A stretch of DNA of 64,000 nt from Leifsonia poae. Lineage in GTDB: Bacteria > Actinomycetota > Actinomycetes > Actinomycetales > Microbacteriaceae. The notes under the pieces are model-generated. The model worked only from the letters and a program-made list of their open reading frames with translations, was not told where the DNA came from and made no database searches. Below are positions 55,351 through 64,000 of the stretch, piece by piece (the stretch's first letter is position 1; each line of letters begins with the position of its first letter). The DNA lies in assembly GCF_020009625.1 (NCBI RefSeq), contig NZ_JAIHLP010000002.1, positions 1,550,001 to 1,614,000 on the forward strand, in the 5' to 3' direction. Position numbers and translations under genes: made by a program.

Positions 55351-56010
55351 CTATTTCCCCTTCGGCGCGAACCGCTTGGAGTACGCGGCCTCATTGATGT
55401 GCATGACGATGTTGACCGTGTACTGGTGGGTCTGATCGTCGAGCGTGACGGACCCGGGGGTCGCATCCACGAAGCCGGGCAGGCTCGCGAGCGAGTCCAA
55501 CCACGACGGAACTTGGGGGAGCGTCGGGCTCTGCGCGGTGAAGCTCAGCGTTGCGACGCGGGCCCCCTGCAACGGGACCGTCGGCTGCGTGTACGCGGTC
55601 AGCGGAGACGACGAATCGATGTTGATCGTCTGGAGCACGACCTCCGCGGGGAGCGTCGCCTGGACCTTCAGCAGATAGTCGCGCCAGTCGATCTCCGTCG
55701 AGGCGCCGACCTCTTGGGCCGCCTGCACGAGTTTGACCTCTTCCTGCACTTTCCGAACCTCGATGAACTTCTGCTGCTGCGCGAGCAGGCTGCCCGTCTC
55801 GGTCTGCGACAGCGCAAGATCGCTTTGAGCGGTGAGCGAGAGCGCGCTCGCACCGCCGACGCCGGCGAACGTCAGCACGAGCACGCCCAACACACCGACA
55901 CCGAGCATTCGGTGTTGAGATCGGCTCTTGCGCTGCGCCCTCACTTCCGGCGGCAGCAGATCGACGCGGGGTTCGGCCCCCACGGCCAGGTCGAGACCGG
56001 ACTGGCTCAT
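55351..56010 (-). CDS. pilN: type IV pilus assembly protein PilN
   Basis: 219 residues. The N-terminal cytoplasmic segment has VDLLPPEVRAQRKSR, the conserved PilM-binding motif of PilN. A helix at about 33-56 (MLGVGVLGVLVLTFAGVGG) and an outer coiled coil plus alpha/beta domain follow. It overlaps pilM by 4 nt. It links the cytoplasmic actin-like PilM to PilO. Confidence 0.9.
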   Translation of the reverse strand: MSQSGLDLAVGAEPRVDLLPPEVRAQRKSRSQHRMLGVGVLGVLVLTFAGVGGASALSLTAQSDLALSQTETGSLLAQQQKFIEVRKVQEEVKLVQAAQEVGASTEIDWRDYLLKVQATLPAEVVLQTINIDSSSPLTAYTQPTVPLQGARVATLSFTAQSPTLPQVPSWLDSLASLPGFVDATPGSVTLDDQTHQYTVNIVMHINEAAYSKRFAPKGK

Positions 56011-57056
56011 GACCCGCTCCCCACGGCGAGGCCAAGTGCGACGCTGAGACCGGAGCGACGCATCCGCAGATCGTCCGCCTTGAGCGTGCGGGACAGAGCG
56101 AACGAGCTGAGCGGGTCGCCGACCACGACCGGCAGCCGTGTCATCTCGGCGAGCGCCTCGGGAAGACCGTGGAGCGTCGCCCCGCCGCCGGTCACGATCA
56201 CCTGGCCGACGACATCGGGCTGTCGGGTGTTCACGTAGTAGTTGATCGTGTTCCGCAGGCTGTTCAACAGCTCGCTCGTCACACGATAGATGATCTCGAC
56301 GGCTCGGTGGTCCTCGACCGTCGCGACCTCCGAGGCCAGGCCAAGGCGGCGTTTGATGCGTTCCGCTTCGCCCACCTCGATCTCGAGTTCGACGTGCAAC
56401 GCCTCGGTGAGGTCATTGCCGCCGGTGGGGATGATCCGTACGAACTGTGGAACCCCCTCCCTCGCGACGAGGACGCAGGTCGTGTCGGAACCGATCTCGA
56501 CCAGTGCCACCGTGCCCGCCACCTTCGGCCGCGAGACAAGGACCCGACTCAGAGCGAAGGGGATGAGGTCGACGTCCACTGTGGTGAGACCGGCGAGCCG
56601 GGTGGCCCGGACGTTACCGAGCACCGCCTCCTTGATCGCCGCCACGAGGAGGCCGTTGACCACCGGGCCGGACTCCCCGACCGACTCCGAGACCGGGTAG
56701 AAGTCGAGCAGGGCGTCGGCGACGGGCACCGGGAGCATCTCCTGCACTTGGAACGGCAGCGACTCCCTGATCCGCTCGATCGACATCTTCGGAACCGTGA
56801 GGTCGCGGGCGAGCACGCGCTGGTTGCCCATACCGAGCACAACGTTCTTACTCTTGAACCCGCCCAGGCTCCAGAGCCGCTTGAGTGCAGAGGCGACGGT
56901 GTTGGGTTCCAGCACTTCGCCCCGGCTCGCCGCCCCCTCAGGGAGAGGGAGCTCCGCGTAGCGCACCAGCGTCGGCCGGGCCTTCGCCGCGTCGATGAGC
57001 TCCACCGCCCGGAGCGAGGAACTGCCGATGTCGATTCCGACAACACTCGATGCCAT
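56007..57056 (-). CDS. pilM: type IV pilus assembly protein PilM
   Basis: 349 residues from MASSVVGIDIGSSSLRAVEL (ATG 57056; the frame continues upstream without coding character). It has an actin/FtsA-like fold, with the GIDIGSSS phosphate-1 loop, VALVEIGSDTTCVLV and VIVTGGGATLHGL for nucleotide binding. It binds the PilN N-terminus at the membrane. It is 14 nt after pilD. Confidence 0.94.
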   Translation of the reverse strand: MASSVVGIDIGSSSLRAVELIDAAKARPTLVRYAELPLPEGAASRGEVLEPNTVASALKRLWSLGGFKSKNVVLGMGNQRVLARDLTVPKMSIERIRESLPFQVQEMLPVPVADALLDFYPVSESVGESGPVVNGLLVAAIKEAVLGNVRATRLAGLTTVDVDLIPFALSRVLVSRPKVAGTVALVEIGSDTTCVLVAREGVPQFVRIIPTGGNDLTEALHVELEIEVGEAERIKRRLGLASEVATVEDHRAVEIIYRVTSELLNSLRNTINYYVNTRQPDVVGQVIVTGGGATLHGLPEALAEMTRLPVVVGDPLSSFALSRTLKADDLRMRRSGLSVALGLAVGSGS

Positions 57057-57070
57057 GTCGTTCTCCTTGT

Positions 57071-57922
57071 CTAGGTCAGCCCGACGAGGGCGAGGTAACT
57101 GCTCCAAAGCGGTCCGCCGGCGACAACGCCGATCCAGGCTCCGGCGAGCATCCACGGCCCGAACGGGATGCCGCTCTTCCGACCGGCACGACCGGTCACC
57201 AACAGGACGATGCCGAAGAGACCGCCGAGGAGGAACGCCGCGAACGCGCCGACGAGGAGCGGGCCGACTCCGAGGAAGCCGAGGTACCACCCGAGGACTC
57301 CTGCGAGCTTCACATCGCCGAATCCCATCCCCCGCGGCGAGACGAGCGCGACGATCAGATAGAAGAGGAACAGCCCGATCATCCCGGTGACCGCCGTGAG
57401 CAAGGCGCCCGGCCGCTGCGCCAGCAGAGCACTGGCCGACAGGAGCACGATCCCGACGAAGGCGGAAGGGAGAACGATGGCGTTCGGAAGCGTACGCGTG
57501 TCGATGTCGATGGCCGCCAAGACGACACTGACAGCGGCGAGGTATAAAAAGGCGACGAGCTGAAGGACTGCCGCGACGGTGGACTGAGTGCTCGCCGCGG
57601 TTGCCAGTGCCGGCGCGGCCATCACCGCCACCGCCACGAAGAAGACGCCGGTCACGGCCTCGACGACCGGATAGCGCGCCGAGATCGGTTCACCGCAGTC
57701 GCGGCACCGACCGCGCAGGATCAGCCAGGAGAGCACCGGGATGTTGTCGTATGGACGGATCCGGCCCCCGCATCCCGGGCACGCGCTCGGCGGGGAGACG
57801 ATGGACAGCCCGGCCGGCACCCGATAGGCCACAACGTTGAGGAACGATCCGATCAGGAGACCGAAGACGCCGGCCCCGATGAGCAGGGCGACGAGCCAGG
57901 CGGCAGCGAGAGGGGCGATCAT
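57071..57922 (-). CDS. pilD: prepilin peptidase / N-methyltransferase
   Basis: 283 residues, a polytopic membrane aspartic protease that cuts the leader of prepilins and methylates the new N-terminus. Two CxxC pairs (CPGCGGRI and CRDCGEPI) lie in the cytoplasmic methyltransferase loop. The catalytic aspartates are in [11 protein letters not shown] and GFGDVKLAG. It overlaps the preceding gene by 4 nt. It would process the three prepilins encoded just upstream. Confidence 0.96.
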   Translation of the reverse strand: MIAPLAAAWLVALLIGAGVFGLLIGSFLNVVAYRVPAGLSIVSPPSACPGCGGRIRPYDNIPVLSWLILRGRCRDCGEPISARYPVVEAVTGVFFVAVAVMAAPALATAASTQSTVAAVLQLVAFLYLAAVSVVLAAIDIDTRTLPNAIVLPSAFVGIVLLSASALLAQRPGALLTAVTGMIGLFLFYLIVALVSPRGMGFGDVKLAGVLGWYLGFLGVGPLLVGAFAAFLLGGLFGIVLLVTGRAGRKSGIPFGPWMLAGAWIGVVAGGPLWSSYLALVGLT

Positions 57923-59694
57923 CCGGCGCTCCCATTCGGCGCGAACGCCGTCTTGACCTCGACGAGAACGCTGACCCCGTAGCTCGTCGACACCGGTGAC
58001 AGGAACTTGGGAGGAGCGATGTAGCGGAAACGCGGGTCGTAGACATAGTTCTTCGTGTAGCCGTTCGAACCGCTGCGAACGATTCCGCGGAACTTCTGCG
58101 CGATGGCGCCGACCACGTTGAGCGTGCCTCGACTACCACCCTTGTCGTAGTTCTGCACCTGGAAGGTGTGCGCGACGGAGAGGATCGCGGCGTCGATCGT
58201 GCGGTTCTGCCCCGTCAGCAGAGGAGTGCCGCTCGAGTTGACCGGGTTGTAGACGAAGAGCGCGTTGTTGCCGACGAGCCCGAGGATGTCCGCATTCGGG
58301 TCGACGTATGTGAGATCGCCCGTGATGTACACGTAGTTGTCGGCGGCGACCGTCTCAGCGCCACGCAGTTTGCCCTGGATGAAGACGTCGCCGTTCCGCT
58401 TGTCGTAGGACGATGTGCTCGGAGCCTTTTCGTTGGCGATCGGGTAGCCGATCCCGTTGCCGTTCGCCTGCCCGCTCGCACCGGTGCACGAGACGGTGGA
58501 ACCGGAGCGCGTGCAGCTCGTGGTGCTCGGAAAGTCGGTGCTCGCCCAATAGTTGGGATCGGACGCCGTCGCCGGAACGTTCTGCACGAAGATGAGGTTC
58601 TGCGCGATCACCGGGATCGTCGCGCCCGCGGAGGAGCCGAGCTGACCGGTCGCCGTGCCGACCACGCCGCACTGCGCGGGAGTCGTTCCGCTGGTCGGCG
58701 TGGCACCGGCCACGTTGGTCGCCTTCGTCCACGGCGAGCGAACGGTCATGGTCCCGTTGGCGTTGTAGACGATCGACGTCGGGCCGGTGTAGAGGCAACC
58801 GGGGCGGGGAACATCCACGGGCAGATCGGAGCGCACCTCGTTCTTGAGTGCTCCGTTGGTGGGCGGCATTCCGACGACCGGTGAGTAGCTGGGGCTCAGC
58901 GGGTCATCGAAGACCTGCCCTGAGCATGAGTTGCCATTCGAATCCTTCGCGACGTAGCGTTTGCCCGCCGTGGGGTTGTACGACGTGGTCACGGTCTGCT
59001 TGAACTCGGCACTGCAGATGCGGATCGCGTCATTGGAGTGCACGGGGCCGTTCACGACATCCCCGCTATCGAAGGCGATCTCACTGCATCCTGAGGACGG
59101 TCGCCCGGCCCAGTAGTACTTCGTGCAGCTCGTCGGATCGGCACCGCTGAGGGACGGATCCTGGATCTCGTAGTTCGTGAAGTAGAGGAAGTCGATGAAA
59201 CCCTGCTGCTTGAGGTTGACCACGACACTGCGCGTCTCCGTGCCCGAGCGACCCGTCGAACGGAGCCGGAGCACGCCGGTCGATGCGTACTTCGAGCTGT
59301 CCACTTCATAGCGGAAGGATCCGGCCGAGGCGCCCGAGCTGGCGGGAACATCCGCCCAGGTGCCGCTCGTTCCCAGACCGAAGGCCGGGTTCGCCTGGTT
59401 TCCGATTGGAAGCGACACGCTGCTTCCCGCGCTGAAGGTGGACGCCGGATTACCGTACTGCTGATAGGTGTTGTCGTTCGCCAGACGGCTCTCATACTCT
59501 TCGACGCCGGCATACGCGGCGGCCATCGCGTTGTTCCAGTTCTGGTCGGAGCGCGCCTTCTTCATACCGCCGACGGAATACGCCAACGCTGTGGCGACAA
59601 GCACCATCAGCACGGCGCCGATGCCGATCACCATGATGATCGCGACACCGCTCTGATCCTCCCGCAGCCGGCGCCACCGGCCAAGCCCGGTCAC
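57919..59694 (-). CDS. large PilX-like pilus-associated protein
   Basis: 591 residues. A short basic leader (RRLREDQSG) precedes a helix [20 protein letters not shown] at about 17-38, like the N-terminus of PilX minor pilins, but without the Glu at position 5 of the mature form. The long outer part is rich in Ser, Thr and Gly and has several cysteines ([42 protein letters not shown]). Its size is far above the usual minor pilin, and a tip adhesin role is possible. It overlaps both neighbours by 4 nt. Confidence 0.75.
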   Translation of the reverse strand: MTGLGRWRRLREDQSGVAIIMVIGIGAVLMVLVATALAYSVGGMKKARSDQNWNNAMAAAYAGVEEYESRLANDNTYQQYGNPASTFSAGSSVSLPIGNQANPAFGLGTSGTWADVPASSGASAGSFRYEVDSSKYASTGVLRLRSTGRSGTETRSVVVNLKQQGFIDFLYFTNYEIQDPSLSGADPTSCTKYYWAGRPSSGCSEIAFDSGDVVNGPVHSNDAIRICSAEFKQTVTTSYNPTAGKRYVAKDSNGNSCSGQVFDDPLSPSYSPVVGMPPTNGALKNEVRSDLPVDVPRPGCLYTGPTSIVYNANGTMTVRSPWTKATNVAGATPTSGTTPAQCGVVGTATGQLGSSAGATIPVIAQNLIFVQNVPATASDPNYWASTDFPSTTSCTRSGSTVSCTGASGQANGNGIGYPIANEKAPSTSSYDKRNGDVFIQGKLRGAETVAADNYVYITGDLTYVDPNADILGLVGNNALFVYNPVNSSGTPLLTGQNRTIDAAILSVAHTFQVQNYDKGGSRGTLNVVGAIAQKFRGIVRSGSNGYTKNYVYDPRFRYIAPPKFLSPVSTSYGVSVLVEVKTAFAPNGSAG

Positions 59695-60392
59695 GATCCC
59701 CCCACGCTTCTCGCGAGACCGAGATTCGGGATGCCCACGGTGTTCTGCAGCGCCACCTGCTGCGACGAGTCGGTGAGGCTCGACTGCACGGTGAGGGCCA
59801 CCTGCACCGCAGCGATCGACCGCAGGGTCGTCGGATCCACGATGCCGCCGACGGGCACCGGGATCACGCTGCCGTCCGCTTTGAGGTAGGTGTAGACCGG
59901 CGCTCCTGCGGTCGACACGGTGGAGGCCAGGGTGCGGACGGAGGTCGGCGGGGTGTGCACCAGATCGGTCGGGAACGTCCAGTACCCGTTCGCGTCGAGG
60001 GTCGCCGCCCAGCGGGTCTCCTTCAGCACGCCGGACGCGATCGAGAGGTCGATCTCGACCGGCAGCTCGGCCGAACCGTCGAGGTTGATGTACGCATAGA
60101 TCGTCAGCTGCTGGCCCGTCGCCTTGACGAAAGCCGGATCGTTCAGCGCCTGACCGTTCACCGGGTTGTCTGTTCCCGCACGGATGACACGAGAGACCTC
60201 GTTCATCGCGTTCGAGGCCTGCGCAGAATTCTGGTGCACGTCCCTCCCGACAGACATCGCCCGCATCGAGCTGATGTAGAGGCCGGTGACGACGGAGATG
60301 AAGAGGGAGAGCAGCCCGATCGCGACGATCAGTTCGGCGAGGGTGACGCCCCGTTCGTCGTCACGGAGGCGACGGAGGGCGCGCGACCTCAT
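59691..60392 (-). CDS. prepilin-like minor pilin (PilW-like)
   Basis: 233 residues from ATG 60392, whose ATGA overlaps the stop of the upstream pilin. The leader ends in RRLRDDERG, cut before VTLAELIVAIGLLSLFIS, a class III-type prepilin signal with E5 conserved. The outer part is beta-rich with a C-terminal segment VALTVQSSLTDSSQQVAL typical of PilW. It is probably a minor pilin that primes assembly. Confidence 0.85.
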   Translation of the reverse strand: MRSRALRRLRDDERGVTLAELIVAIGLLSLFISVVTGLYISSMRAMSVGRDVHQNSAQASNAMNEVSRVIRAGTDNPVNGQALNDPAFVKATGQQLTIYAYINLDGSAELPVEIDLSIASGVLKETRWAATLDANGYWTFPTDLVHTPPTSVRTLASTVSTAGAPVYTYLKADGSVIPVPVGGIVDPTTLRSIAAVQVALTVQSSLTDSSQQVALQNTVGIPNLGLARSVGGS

Positions 60393-61804
60393 GAGACCGG
60401 TCCTCTCGGGTCGAAGGTGATCACGTTCGACCCGGTGAGCACGACCTTCGTGTTCACCGGTGTCATGCCGCTGGTACCGACCTGGTTGGTGGTACCCGTC
60501 GTCGTGGTCGCTTGATAGAGCTTCCACGAACCGTAGGGAAGGGCGATCGTGTAGTTCCCCGTGGTCGTCAGGGTGAAGGAATACGTCACGCCGACGGCGC
60601 AGCCCGGGTCTCCCGTGCCGGGAGCAGTTGCCTGCGAGACGGCGTTGAGCGATTTTCCCTTCGTCACGTCGAGGGCGACGGTCACGACCCCCATCGGGAC
60701 CCGCGCGGCGGCCGGCGGCGCAGCACCGGGCGCGGCCGCCACCGGGGCCGGTCGTTGGCCGGCGTAGGTGACGCCGGCGACGACCGTCGACGGCCAAGCC
60801 AGTGGATCGACGGAGGCGCAACCACCCGACGGGAGCGTGGGGTCGACGTACTTACCGGCCAGCATCGTGTAACCGTCAGCGAATGGATGCAGCTTCGCGA
60901 CGCCGGTCGTCGCCTTGGCCACATATATCCCGTAACTGTTCAGATAGCTCACGTCGAGGTTCGACGGCAGCAAGACGGGCGGCGATGCCGGCGCATTGAC
61001 GGCGAAGTTCGTCGTGAAGAGTCCCGCGTTGTCGAACTGGAAGCCGGCGGAGGCGGATGCTCCCGCGACCACTCCCACTGTGGTCGTCGCCGAGTTGAGG
61101 CTCTGGTCGGAGGAGATGTACCCGGACTTCGAGATCGTCACGTCGTAGGTGCCCGGGGTGACTTTGAGAATGTAGCTGCAGCCTTGGACGTCGGTGGCGG
61201 CCGGAGTGACCGTCAGGGCGGCGGCCGTGTTGCCGCTGACGCCGGTGGTGGGCACGGCGTTGACCGCGACACCGGGCATCCCGGACCCGTTGGCGCCGAT
61301 GACGTGCACGAGGATCGTGCCCTTGGTCGGGTCGTTGATTCGGCTGTTCGGGGCAAGGATGGTATCGGCCATCGCGGGGACGTCGGTGTTGCGCATCCCG
61401 TCCCAGCTCACCGAGACGTTCACGCGCTTGTAACGGAGGGTATTGCCGCCGGCGTCGGCGCCACAGGCCGCCGTGGTGCTCGAGTTGGTCACCCAGTTGG
61501 TCTTTCGATCGACGCGGAAGGTGACACCGCCGACGACGATCGTCTTCGACTGCGGCAGATCGTTGACCGTGAAGATGTCGTCCACGGAGCGGACCAGGTC
61601 GATCTGCGAGGCGGCGAGGTTGACGGCGGTCTCGCGGTCCTGCGCATCCCGGACGTTGACGAGGCTGGCGGTGACGCCGAGCGCGACACCGACGGAGATG
61701 ATCGCGAAGATCGTCATCGCGACGAGGATCTCGATGAGAGTCAGGCCGGTCTCGTCGCGGGCGGCCGGGGAGAGTCGGCGGCACAGGCTGCGGAAGATGT
61801 TCAC
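60389..61804 (-). CDS. large prepilin-like protein (PilV-like) with carboxypeptidase-regulatory-type domain
   Basis: 471 residues from GTG 61804 behind a strong AAGGAGGTG. The leader ends in RDETG, cut before LTLIEILVAMTIFAIIS with E5 conserved. After a pilin-like part (to about 160) there is a segment TILVHVIGANGSGMPGVAVN through GTYDVTISKSGYISS, which looks like a CarboxypepD_reg/PEGA-type beta-sandwich, then a long Thr/Ala-rich region. Minor pilins are normally under 250 residues, so this may be an adhesive tip pilin. No other copy of this domain is in the window. Confidence 0.8.
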   Translation of the reverse strand: MNIFRSLCRRLSPAARDETGLTLIEILVAMTIFAIISVGVALGVTASLVNVRDAQDRETAVNLAASQIDLVRSVDDIFTVNDLPQSKTIVVGGVTFRVDRKTNWVTNSSTTAACGADAGGNTLRYKRVNVSVSWDGMRNTDVPAMADTILAPNSRINDPTKGTILVHVIGANGSGMPGVAVNAVPTTGVSGNTAAALTVTPAATDVQGCSYILKVTPGTYDVTISKSGYISSDQSLNSATTTVGVVAGASASAGFQFDNAGLFTTNFAVNAPASPPVLLPSNLDVSYLNSYGIYVAKATTGVAKLHPFADGYTMLAGKYVDPTLPSGGCASVDPLAWPSTVVAGVTYAGQRPAPVAAAPGAAPPAAARVPMGVVTVALDVTKGKSLNAVSQATAPGTGDPGCAVGVTYSFTLTTTGNYTIALPYGSWKLYQATTTTGTTNQVGTSGMTPVNTKVVLTGSNVITFDPRGPVS

Positions 61805-61900
61805 GGTTCACCTCCTTCGTTCGGGTTCAGGAGTCTGGTGCAAAGGGGTGGGGGTGAAGCGGCGCGATACGCGCGGCTCCACCCCCGATGGAAAGGCGTT

Positions 61901-62368
61901 CTACTTCGCTGCGGTGAACGTGCCGTCCGCAGCGCAGGTTCCCTTGGCCGCCCCGAGCTTGTCAGTGGCGGCGTAGGTCGTTGACGTGACACCGGAGTCG
62001 CCCTCGACACACCATGAAGTGTTGTCTCCCGCAACCGTCAGAACCAGGCTCTTGGTATTAGCCCCCTTGGTCAGTCCGTAGTTGGAATTGAGGCTGGTGA
62101 TGTCACCTGCAGTCGGGAGCGCGCCCTTGTCGGTCTGGTAGGCCACGATCGCCGTCTTCGCGTTCGTCACGTCGGACTGGACGGCGCTGTCTTTGGCGTT
62201 GTTCTGGATGCCGAGGTAAACGGGGATCGCGATCGCGGCGAGGATGCCGATGATGATCACGACGACGAGGAGTTCGATGAGCGTGAAGCCCTTCTCATCC
62301 TGTTCGAGAAGGCCCTTGCGGCGAGCGTTCAGCTTGCCCATGAGTCGGAAGTACATTGCGGTGTCCAT
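61901..62368 (-). CDS. pilA: major type IV pilin PilA-like
   Basis: 155 residues. The prepilin site is G^FTLIELLVVVIIIGILAAI (in part), with F1 and E5 conserved, followed by the outer N-terminal helix (YLGIQNNAKDSAVQSDVTNA) and a small beta domain with one cysteine pair (SWCVEG and GTCAADG), so a short C-terminal disulfide loop. Starts at 62368, 62356 or 62341 are possible; the last gives an 18-residue leader. It is the most abundant component. It is a separate transcript candidate because gaps of 96 and 162 nt flank it. Confidence 0.93.
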   Translation of the reverse strand: MDTAMYFRLMGKLNARRKGLLEQDEKGFTLIELLVVVIIIGILAAIAIPVYLGIQNNAKDSAVQSDVTNAKTAIVAYQTDKGALPTAGDITSLNSNYGLTKGANTKSLVLTVAGDNTSWCVEGDSGVTSTTYAATDKLGAAKGTCAADGTFTAAK

Positions 62369-62459
62369 TCGGTCGGGGATGCAGGTTGCGGACGGGGCGA
62401 GTCCCTTCCGGTGGCTTGATGCTATTTGGCAGGAAACTCTCGGCAGAATCCCACGAAAG

Positions 62460-62486
62460 GGGGTGATTTCACTCAGTTTTCACCCC
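62460..62486. promoter_or_regulatory. inverted repeat upstream of the pilA gene
   Basis: GGGGTGA - 13 nt - TCACCCC in the 162-bp gap between pilC and pilA. It could be an operator for pilin expression or a weak terminator of pilC. A clear promoter is not seen, though TATAAC on the minus strand just upstream of it is a possible -10. Confidence 0.4.
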
Positions 62487-62530
62487 AGTTATAGGGGGAA
62501 AACGGCGAGGCGACTCCCAGATAGGGGGTG

Positions 62531-63757
62531 CTATTTCACTAGGCTGGAGATTTGGAAGATCGGCATGTAGAGCGCCACGACCATGCCGCCGATCACCACA
62601 CCGAGGAACGCGATCATCAGCGGCTCGATCATCGCGGTGAGCTGCTCCGTGGCCGCAGTGACCTCTTGGTCGTAGAAGTCCGCGATCTTGTTCAGCATCG
62701 TCTCGAGCGAACCGGAGTCCTCTCCCACGGCGATCATCTGCGTCACCATCGCCGGGAAGACGGGTTGCTGGGCAAGGGGCACAGCGATGGACTCCCCCTG
62801 CCTCACCGACTCCGCGACACGGTTGAGCGAGTCTTCGATCACCCAGTTGCCGCTCGTCTCACCGACGATCTTGAGGGCCTGCAGAATCGGCACGCCCGAG
62901 CCGATCATGTTCGAGAAATTGCGGCTGAATCGGGCGACGGCGATCTTTTTCAGCAGCGGGCCGAAGACCGGGATCCTGAGCTTGATCGGGTCCACCCGCA
63001 TCCGGACGCGCTCAGCGTTCTTGTTCTTCGACCACCAGACGGCCGCGACGATCGCGAACACCAGCAGAACCGGAGCGATGTAAACCATCGCGTGCGAGAG
63101 CTGCACGAGGATCTCGGTCGGCAGCGGGAGCTGGCCGCCCAGCGACGTGAACATGTTCTCGAACACGGGGACGATGAACAACAGCATGGCCACCACGGCC
63201 AGCAGCGACAGGATGAGCACGATCACCGGATAGGTGAGCGCCGACTTGATCGTGCCTCGGAGCTTCACTTCCTTCTCGAAGTTCGTCGCGATCGCGTCGA
63301 GGGAGGAATCGAGGAACCCGCCGGTCTCGCCCGCCCGAACCATGTTGATCATGAGAGGCGGGAAGGCCTCGGAGTGTTTGCGCATCGCATCCGAGATCGA
63401 GACCCCGGTCTCGACGTCGTCCCTGACACTGCTCATCATCTTCGCGAGCTTCTTGTTCTCGGTCTGCTCCGCGACGATGTTCAGCGTGCGCAGCAGGGAG
63501 AGTCCCGAACCGATCATGGTGGCCATCTGGCGGCTCATGATGGCGAGGTCCTTCAACTTGACCCCACTGCCGAAGCCGAGACTGATCTCACGGTTCAGAC
63601 CGGTGCCCTCGGGCGCCTCCTCGATCGAGACCGGGGAGAGCCCCATGGTGCGCAGCCGCGATGCAACCGCTGACTCGCCCGGCGCATCCAGGCGCCCCTT
63701 GACGATCTTGCCGTCGGCGTCGCGACCCCGATAGGCGTAGGCCGTGGTGGAAGCCAT
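62531..63757 (-). CDS. pilC: type IV pilus inner-membrane platform protein PilC
   Basis: 408 residues, a GspF/PilC protein with two homologous T2SSF domains. The first starts ISRQMATMIGSGLSLLRTLN and has MVRAGETGGFLDSSLD. The second starts FSRNFSNMIGSGVPILQALK and has MIAVGEDSGSLETMLNKIA. Three membrane helices are present, the last near the C-terminus. It binds the extension (PilB) and retraction (PilT) motors. It is adjacent to pilT with no gap. Confidence 0.96.
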   Translation of the reverse strand: MASTTAYAYRGRDADGKIVKGRLDAPGESAVASRLRTMGLSPVSIEEAPEGTGLNREISLGFGSGVKLKDLAIMSRQMATMIGSGLSLLRTLNIVAEQTENKKLAKMMSSVRDDVETGVSISDAMRKHSEAFPPLMINMVRAGETGGFLDSSLDAIATNFEKEVKLRGTIKSALTYPVIVLILSLLAVVAMLLFIVPVFENMFTSLGGQLPLPTEILVQLSHAMVYIAPVLLVFAIVAAVWWSKNKNAERVRMRVDPIKLRIPVFGPLLKKIAVARFSRNFSNMIGSGVPILQALKIVGETSGNWVIEDSLNRVAESVRQGESIAVPLAQQPVFPAMVTQMIAVGEDSGSLETMLNKIADFYDQEVTAATEQLTAMIEPLMIAFLGVVIGGMVVALYMPIFQISSLVK

Positions 63758-64000
63758 CTATCGCACCGATCCCGAGTAGCTGTCGCCGAAATCCGGGCCG
63801 CTGGCCGCAATGGCCTGCCCGGAGACGTCGATGGACGACTCCACCCGCTGGATCAGGCGGCCGATCCCCTCCGTGTCGTGCGCCTTCTCCAGAGCCGCCC
63901 GCCGGGTGATCGTGCCGTTGTTCACCAGGTCGGCCAGATGCTGGTCCATCGTGTGCATCCCTGAGTCGCGGCCGGCCTGCATCATCGAGGCGATCTGGTA
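63758..64000 (-). CDS. pilT: pilus retraction ATPase PilT, C-terminal part
   Basis: The frame is open to the right edge. It reads YQIASMMQAGRDSGMHTMDQ and then HLADLVNNGTITRRAALEKA, the C-terminal PilT/PilB-family signature near the end of the ATPase. The short C-terminal tail (DFGDSYSGSVR) fits PilT better than PilB. It powers pilus retraction, hence twitching or DNA uptake. The start, nucleotide-binding motifs and probably pilB lie outside the window. Confidence 0.9.
   Translation of the reverse strand, partial: YQIASMMQAGRDSGMHTMDQHLADLVNNGTITRRAALEKAHDTEGIGRLIQRVESSIDVSGQAIAASGPDFGDSYSGSVR

Overview
The window is high-GC DNA from an actinobacterium, most likely of the family Microbacteriaceae. 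The gene orders (glmS-acpS-alr-tsaE-tsaB-rimI-tsaD, rplM-rpsI-glmM, and the str, S10, spc and alpha operons in series), the protein sequences, frequent GTG/TTG starts and a CIRCE-controlled groES all fit. No tRNA, rRNA, CRISPR array or insertion sequence was seen.

Layout. 1-109: the first codons of groES (minus) and its CIRCE operator. 173-2128: a methyltransferase-like protein and a DUF4190 membrane protein. 2312-8558 (minus): an operon for glucosamine-6-phosphate synthesis, ACP activation, D-alanine supply and the tRNA t6A pathway. 8602-18577: coaA, a small XRE regulator, glmM, rpsI-rplM, a two-component pair, truA, an acyltransferase and a double GNAT protein. 18670-34510 (minus): a near-complete S10-spc-alpha block from rpsJ to rplQ, including secY, adk, map and infA. 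35136-37748: a cell-wall-anchored DUF11 surface protein. 37955-42352 (minus): rpsL-rpsG-fusA-tuf. 42701-54492: a compact type VII secretion (T7SS)-like locus. 54599-64000 (minus): a type IV pilus operon (pilT-pilC-pilA-pilV-pilW-pilX-like-pilD-pilM-pilN-pilO) whose first part lies off the right edge.

The T7SS-like locus is the least ordinary part. An EssC/EccC-type FHA plus FtsK/SpoIIIE ATPase is transcribed away from two small helical proteins, an effector-like protein, two related-looking unknown proteins and membrane proteins. No EccB, EccD, EccE, mycosin, EsaA, EssA or EssB gene is seen. The two small-protein genes share a matching promoter-operator layout: a -10-like TAGGTT with the palindrome ATGGGGA-N4-TCCCCAT just upstream of the -35 region. 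This suggests one regulator controls both transcription units.

Four genes that should be intact (rplV, rpsC, the EssC-like ATPase and the response regulator) each look one base short, three of them in a G/C run. The likeliest reading is base-calling error, and those genes are probably whole in the organism. Other repeated themes are leaderless promoters (a -10 hexamer 6-8 nt before the start codon), strong hairpins between cistrons of the translation operons, and a tandemly duplicated ATGA stop-start junction between tsaB and rimI.
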